DNA of 8,451 nt from an uncultured Oscillospiraceae bacterium (GTDB lineage: Bacteria; Bacillota; Clostridia; Oscillospirales; Ruminococcaceae), in the NCBI GenBank assembly GCA_934446565.1, contig CAKSEO010000069.1, positions 1-8,451 of the forward strand. The letters run 5' to 3'. Both the position numbers and the translations under genes were made by a program. Below, piece after piece: positions 4,803 to 8,451 of the stretch. The notes under the pieces were generated by a model. The model searched no databases and had not been told where the DNA came from. It saw only the letters and a list, made by a program, of their open reading frames with translations. Numbering within the stretch: the first letter of the stretch is position 1; each line of letters begins with the position of its first letter.

Positions 4803-7352
4803 ATGAGCAGATTCAACGAAATCGCCCAGATATACGACCACCGGCTTCCCCAGCTCCGCAGTCCGGAGGTATGGGAGCAGACGCTCAGAATGACCTCCAG
4901 CTTCTGGAGGCTCAATTTTTGCGAGGCAATGCTCCTTACGCTCCAGAACCCGAAAGCGGAAATGTGCGGAACCATCGACCAGTGGAACAATATCGGGCGG
5001 TACATAAGGCGCGGCGAGCATTCCACAGCAGTATTCAGAAGACGCACGGATACACAGCTCATGTACCTTTTCGATGTGCGCCAGACCTATGGAAAGGCTT
5101 ACAATTCCAAGTGGAAGCTTTCCGAGCGAATGGCTGACGGTATAGTCGGAAAAATCAATTCCGAGAACGCAGAAAACGCTGTTTCTTTTGAAGATTATTT
5201 GCAGAAAAGCCTTGACAAAAATATAGATATAGTATATAATTATAACAGTAAATTAAATAACGCCATCTCGAATGACCCCAGAACGGCGGCGTTCATTCGG
5301 GCAAGTGCAGAGTTTATTTGCATGACAAGGTGCGGCATTCCATGCGACGGCGATTTATCGGATGTATCTAAGATAAATTCCGACCTTTCAATAGTCGAAA
5401 TCGGAAATGCCGCAACGGCTCTCGCACAGGCAGTACTGCGCGAGATAGACGGAATCATAAGGAGGAAAGAATATGAGCGTTATGAAGCTGGAATATGCGG
5501 AAGACATCTACGATATCCCATTCGAGGAAGATCAGAACGGACTGTTCCACCCGAAATTCACGAATTACGGCAGGGCGCAGATGACTCCGCTGGAGCGCAA
5601 GGCGGTAGACCTGATGAACGAACTCGACCCGACAGCGCTGGATATGGTGAACATCAGCGGACTGTACCTCCGGATATGGAAAGAAATCGGGAAGAAAGCG
5701 GAGAAAGCACGGAACAGCACGGCGCGCTCCCTGCTGGCGAAAACCTCCCTCAGCCGGGATTACTCCGAGAGCGTGAGCCAGCGGACGGAGATAGACATGG
5801 CGGCGCAGGAAGCCGCGTGGGAATCCCTGCGGACGAGCGTAGCGTGGCTGGCGGCGGAAGTCCGGAGCCGGGCGAATCTGTCGGAGATTCAGAAAATCTC
5901 GATGAGCCTGATGACGAAGAACTAGATGAGATGGTATCTGACGATGAATCAGATAACATTTCTGTTTTTACGGATATTCCGGAGGAAATAAGTCCGGACA
6001 GCGATTACGCGCAGAAGCTCCTTGAAGATGAAATTATCCACGGAAGCGGCTTTTCTAACGGAAAATTCCGCATAAGCGAGTACGTTTCTGAGAACTCCCC
6101 AAACAAAGACGAACTCGCGAAATTCCTGAAAAATGAATACGGAATCGGCGGCAGTTCCCGGAATGACGACCCGGTAAGCTTTAGCAACCACGACGGCAAA
6201 GGAATTGAGCTGGTTCTCAGCAATAGGCAGGTCATTCGGTTTAACTGGAAGAAAGTCGCCGAAGCCGTCCGCAGTGCGGTGAACAGCGGGAAGTACATCA
6301 CCGAATCCGACATAGAAACGCGCCGCCGAATGACGCTTTTTGACGCGCAGAGATTCGCGATTCACTACGAATATCCACATTGTCTGTACAATGACCGTCT
6401 GGATTATATTCGTAAAGAAATCGCCGCCTGCGGTCTGGATTATCCGATCAGGCTGAATGCCGATATGTTCGCTGTTTATGCGGCAGAATGCGTCCGCACG
6501 AAGCCGCACGTCAAGGAATCATACCAGAAAATCGACCGCAGTTCGATAGATATTCCGTGGAAGTTCAACGACTGGAGCGAAGCCGCGGAAGCAGGTAAAA
6601 ATCTCCCTGTCGATTCCGGATATGGTCAGTTCCGTGCGATGTGCCGGGATTCTGTTTCCGAGCTGATAAACGAGATTTCCGCGCACACCGGGCACAATCC
6701 GGCGCTTGGATTTCCAGAGGAGGAAATCACAGAATTCTTCGCTTCCGGCGAACCGCTGACGTCCGATTCTGTTGACAAAATCACATCCGAGGTTTTCGGG
6801 TATTTATATAATCAGAAACAGCATAGCAGGCTGAGTTACAACAACCCGACCGTAATTACCGCACCGGAACAGCCCGCCGAGCAGTTTACGCTTTTCGGCG
6901 ATAATGAGTTCACGATGGAAGAACCGCAGGCGGACGAGCTTCCGGACGAATCGCTGAACCGCGCCGCCGCGTATATCAAGGATTATTTCGAGCAGGAATT
7001 CGGCAGTGCGGCTGAAATAGAGGACCCGTCGCACGTTGACCTGGCATACACCACCGACGAGGAAAACGACGCGGTAATCAGCGTTTACGCCGACCTTGTC
7101 CAGTACCGCATAACGACTGAATACGGCGGCAATATTGTCCGTGAGGAGCAGTATAATTCCCTGGACGAGATGAACGAGCTTGCGCTCAAGTTCCTTTCTT
7201 TTGACGATTTGATTTCCCTTTCTGATGAGGAAAAAGGGCTTGAGGTGCGACACGATGTCGCAGTCGAAGAAAACGAATCAGAAGTGCGACACCGTGGCGC
7301 ACCTATAAAGCTGTCTGGCAAAATCGAAAAGCGCTTCGTGACAGACTGGTGA
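4803..7352 (+). CDS. N-terminal part of a giant mobile-element helicase/methylase protein
   Basis: ATG 4803 follows GGAGGT (4793-4798); the frame is open further upstream, but only through a TTG without a site. The 849-residue product resembles the front of the ~2000-3000-residue polyvalent proteins of Clostridia conjugative elements. Residues ~1-220 form an ArdC-like N-domain (WNNIGRYIRRGEHSTAVF, LMYLFDVRQTYGK, FICMTRCGI, IVEIGNAATALAQAVLREI). Residues ~224-390 are a low-complexity R/G/E/D/P linker. Residues ~408-505 form the conserved middle domain (HGSGFSNGKFRISEY, LKNEYGIGG, HDGKGIEL, FNWKKVAEAV). An unrecognised region follows, then a polyvalent-protein-associated domain at ~713-810 (AAAYIKDYFEQEFG, DLAYTTDEE, LSFDDLISL). 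The methylase domain and helicase motifs I-IV expected next are absent. The frame instead runs through two palindromes into TGA 7350-7352. It is probably a deletion remnant, though it could still make protein. Confidence 0.7.
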   Translation: MSRFNEIAQIYDHRLPQLRSPEVWEQTLRMTSSFWRLNFCEAMLLTLQNPKAEMCGTIDQWNNIGRYIRRGEHSTAVFRRRTDTQLMYLFDVRQTYGKAYNSKWKLSERMADGIVGKINSENAENAVSFEDYLQKSLDKNIDIVYNYNSKLNNAISNDPRTAAFIRASAEFICMTRCGIPCDGDLSDVSKINSDLSIVEIGNAATALAQAVLREIDGIIRRKEYERYEAGICGRHLRYPIRGRSERTVPPEIHELRQGADDSAGAQGGRPDERTRPDSAGYGEHQRTVPPDMERNREESGESTEQHGALPAGENLPQPGLLREREPADGDRHGGAGSRVGIPADERSVAGGGSPEPGESVGDSENLDEPDDEELDEMVSDDESDNISVFTDIPEEISPDSDYAQKLLEDEIIHGSGFSNGKFRISEYVSENSPNKDELAKFLKNEYGIGGSSRNDDPVSFSNHDGKGIELVLSNRQVIRFNWKKVAEAVRSAVNSGKYITESDIETRRRMTLFDAQRFAIHYEYPHCLYNDRLDYIRKEIAACGLDYPIRLNADMFAVYAAECVRTKPHVKESYQKIDRSSIDIPWKFNDWSEAAEAGKNLPVDSGYGQFRAMCRDSVSELINEISAHTGHNPALGFPEEEITEFFASGEPLTSDSVDKITSEVFGYLYNQKQHSRLSYNNPTVITAPEQPAEQFTLFGDNEFTMEEPQADELPDESLNRAAAYIKDYFEQEFGSAAEIEDPSHVDLAYTTDEENDAVISVYADLVQYRITTEYGGNIVREEQYNSLDEMNELALKFLSFDDLISLSDEEKGLEVRHDVAVEENESEVRHRGAPIKLSGKIEKRFVTDW
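5212..5240 (+). promoter_or_regulatory. Perfect-consensus sigma-A promoter inside the giant gene
   Basis: TTGACA (5212-5217) and TATAAT (5235-5240) both match consensus at all six bases, with the ideal 17-bp spacing. They lie in an AT-rich island (about 5205-5260) within an otherwise GC-richer coding region. The predicted start near 5247 is about 226 bases upstream of the embedded ORF at 5473 and points the same way. Confidence 0.7.
5473..5925 (+). CDS. Embedded TnpV-like small protein, +1 frame of the giant gene
   Basis: This ORF lies wholly inside the linker of the giant gene, one base ahead of its frame. AAGGAGG (5459-5465) sits 7 bases before ATG 5473, a better site than many confirmed genes here have, and TAG ends it at 5923-5925. 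The codons look native (CTG, GCG, GAA, ATC, AAG common). The 150-residue product follows the plan I recall for TnpV, a small transposon-encoded protein of unknown role. It starts with NGLFHPKF and YGRAQM, compare DGLxxP and YGRMR. ISGLYLRIWKEIGKKAEKA compares with the LSGKL-AEID-QA segment, and AAWESLRTSVAWLAAEV with the MxWVxxMNxIRxxAEEIV motif. The likeness is weak and unsearched. The perfect internal promoter upstream supports independent expression. It could instead be a chance ORF. Confidence 0.6.
   Translation: MSVMKLEYAEDIYDIPFEEDQNGLFHPKFTNYGRAQMTPLERKAVDLMNELDPTALDMVNISGLYLRIWKEIGKKAEKARNSTARSLLAKTSLSRDYSESVSQRTEIDMAAQEAAWESLRTSVAWLAAEVRSRANLSEIQKISMSLMTKN
7246..7302. repeat. Pair of palindromes at the truncation junction
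   Basis: TGCGACACGATGTCGCA (7246-7262) is a perfect 7-bp inverted repeat around CGA. GTGCGACACCGTGGCGCAC (7284-7302) is a near-perfect palindrome. Their 21-base frames (7242-7262 and 7281-7301) match at 17 of 21 positions and are 39 bp apart. They sit exactly where homology to the N-terminal part of the giant protein ends and helicase homology resumes in another frame. Confidence 0.6.
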
Positions 7353-8272
7353 GGTCAGGCGAATTCACCGAAAATGAAATAGCTTTCGTGCATGACGCCG
7401 CGAATGATAAACAGCGCCTTGCCATGTTCGAAAAGGTGAATAATGCCGAAATAAAAATCATTATCGGCTCGACCGGAAAGCTCGGAACCGGCGTGAATAT
7501 TCAGCGGAAGCTCTCTGCACTGCACCACCTTGACGCCCCATACCGTCCCTCGGACATTGAGCAAAGGAACGGCCGCGGAATACGCCAGGGCAACGAAAAT
7601 TCCGAGGTCTACATCGGGTACTACTCCACGAAAGGTACCTTTGATAATTACCGCTGGCAGATTCTTGAGAAGAAACAGCAGATAATCTCGCAGATAATGT
7701 CCGGCAAGCCAGCCGCGCGAACCTGCGAGGACATTGACGACACTGCGCTGACGTTCGCTGAAATGAAAGCTGCAACGACCGGTAATCCCCTGATAGCCGA
7801 GAAAATGACGGTGGACAACGAGGTGAACCGTCTGAAATTATTGCAGGCGAATTATTATCAGCAGCAGCGCTCTTTTGAATACGATATCAGCAAGCGATAT
7901 CCGGATTTGATTTCCCGGAAAGAAAAAATGATCGAGTGGACGAAAAAGGATATTGAGCTGATTTCCGCAGCGCCGCCGATAACGGAAGATAACTTCCGCA
8001 TGACGCTTGGCGGCGTGACAAGGCTGTGTAATCTGTACGAGCGCATTCCGGAGCAGATTCACGGACTTAACGCTGAGCTGGATCAGGCAAAAAAGCAGCT
8101 TGCAAACGCAAAGGAACAGTACGGCAAGCCGTTCCAGTATGATGAACAGCTCCGCGCCGGTCTGGAACGCCAGGCTCAGATAAACGCCGAACTAGAGGTT
8201 GCCGACAAACCGCATGATGAAGCGGTTATGAGCGATTATTCCGACGACGAAAACGAAGAAATGGAGATGTGA
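7349..8272 (+). CDS. C-terminal SNF2-type helicase fragment of the giant protein
   Basis: The 307-residue ORF matches the end of superfamily 2 (SNF2-like) helicases in giant conjugative-element proteins. Motif V is GSTGKLGTGVN (40-50). APYRPSDIEQ is followed by motif VI QRNGRGIRQGN (72-82) with the ATP-contacting arginines. Then come TFDNYRWQILEKKQQIISQIM, TFAEMKAATTGNPLI and a coiled-coil-like charged tail. Motifs I-IV are missing, so it cannot hydrolyse ATP alone. GTG 7349 overlaps the preceding TGA (GTGA), which would allow coupled re-initiation, but no ribosome binding site is visible. Helicase-like sequence extends upstream in this frame (KALRDRLVRSGEF) to about 7304, so the GTG is a forced start inside an older gene. 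It is most likely a pseudogene remnant of the same protein as the preceding frame. Confidence 0.7.
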   Translation: MRSGEFTENEIAFVHDAANDKQRLAMFEKVNNAEIKIIIGSTGKLGTGVNIQRKLSALHHLDAPYRPSDIEQRNGRGIRQGNENSEVYIGYYSTKGTFDNYRWQILEKKQQIISQIMSGKPAARTCEDIDDTALTFAEMKAATTGNPLIAEKMTVDNEVNRLKLLQANYYQQQRSFEYDISKRYPDLISRKEKMIEWTKKDIELISAAPPITEDNFRMTLGGVTRLCNLYERIPEQIHGLNAELDQAKKQLANAKEQYGKPFQYDEQLRAGLERQAQINAELEVADKPHDEAVMSDYSDDENEEMEM

Positions 8273-8274
8273 TT

Positions 8275-8451
8275 ATGAGCATTGAATTCTGTATAAATCA
8301 GTACGATGAGGAACGCTGCTATTCTAACGGCACTATTGACTTGAAGTCATTCCTCACCGCCTTGTATTCAGACAAACACCCCTACGGCGCACTCATGAAT
8401 CTTGACGGAAACAAACGGATCGAACTTGCCGACTATGCTTACGATGAGCAG
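8275..8451 (+). CDS. Unrecognised gene, 5' part only
   Basis: ATG 8275 lies two bases after the preceding stop and 8 bases after GGAG (8263-8266), as expected for the next gene of the same operon. The frame stays open to the window edge (59 codons). It begins MSIEFCINQYDEERCYSNGT and continues with HPYGALMNLDGN and IELADYAYDEQ. It is acidic, with no signal peptide or membrane segment in the visible part. I do not recognise the family. Position after the helicase fragment suggests another accessory gene of the mobile element. Confidence 0.6.
   Translation, partial: MSIEFCINQYDEERCYSNGTIDLKSFLTALYSDKHPYGALMNLDGNKRIELADYAYDEQ

Noticed and set aside
4871..5137. 88-codon plus-strand ORF inside the N-domain of the giant gene
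   Set aside because: Unlike the ORF at 5473 it has no convincing ribosome binding site and overlaps a conserved domain rather than a linker.
5949..6509. 186-codon minus-strand ORF
   Set aside because: It is antisense to the conserved middle domain of the giant protein, with no start signals or recognisable protein features; a shadow frame.
1..8451. CRISPR arrays, rRNA or tRNA genes
   Set aside because: No regularly spaced identical repeats and no cloverleaf or rRNA-like sequence were seen.

Overview
The window reads as a stretch of a plasmid or integrative-conjugative element from a gut Firmicute, most likely a Clostridia/Ruminococcus-type organism. The grounds are the gene families (recalled, not searched), the strong GGAGG ribosome binding sites, consensus sigma-A promoters, moderate GC and TGA/TAA stops under the standard code. 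All recognisable genes lie on the + strand.

Layout. 1-1886: the tail of an upstream gene, then a parA-parB partition pair. parA is split by a 90-bp, frame-preserving, strongly palindromic insertion that brings in two TGA stops. 1883-2995: a promoter, an Rpn/PDDEXK_2-type nuclease gene, a coupled 67-codon gene resembling the nuclease C-terminus, and an intrinsic terminator. 2996-4126: a hairpin-rich intergenic stretch, then a second ParB-like gene with an acidic N-terminal arm and no visible helix-turn-helix. 4123-4784: a promoter, an AT-richer Nudix hydrolase gene and a probable terminator. 4803-8272: two open frames that look like the N-terminal and C-terminal ends of one giant mobile-element protein (ArdC-like N-domain, linker, middle domains, SNF2-type helicase C-terminus). 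The methylase and the front half of the helicase expected between them are absent. 8275-end: the start of an unrecognised gene.

The most interesting part is 5212-5925. A perfect TTGACA-17-TATAAT sequence lies inside the giant gene. About 230 bp downstream, a 150-codon ORF with an AAGGAGG site sits in the +1 frame of the giant protein's R/G/E/D-rich linker. Its sequence resembles the TnpV family of transposon-encoded small proteins, so the odd linker composition may come from overprinting.

Together the genes suggest maintenance functions (ParA/ParB), cargo (nuclease, Nudix) and DNA-processing functions of a mobile element that is partly decayed: parA is interrupted and the giant helicase/methylase gene has lost its centre. 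All family assignments come from motifs read by eye; no database search was run.
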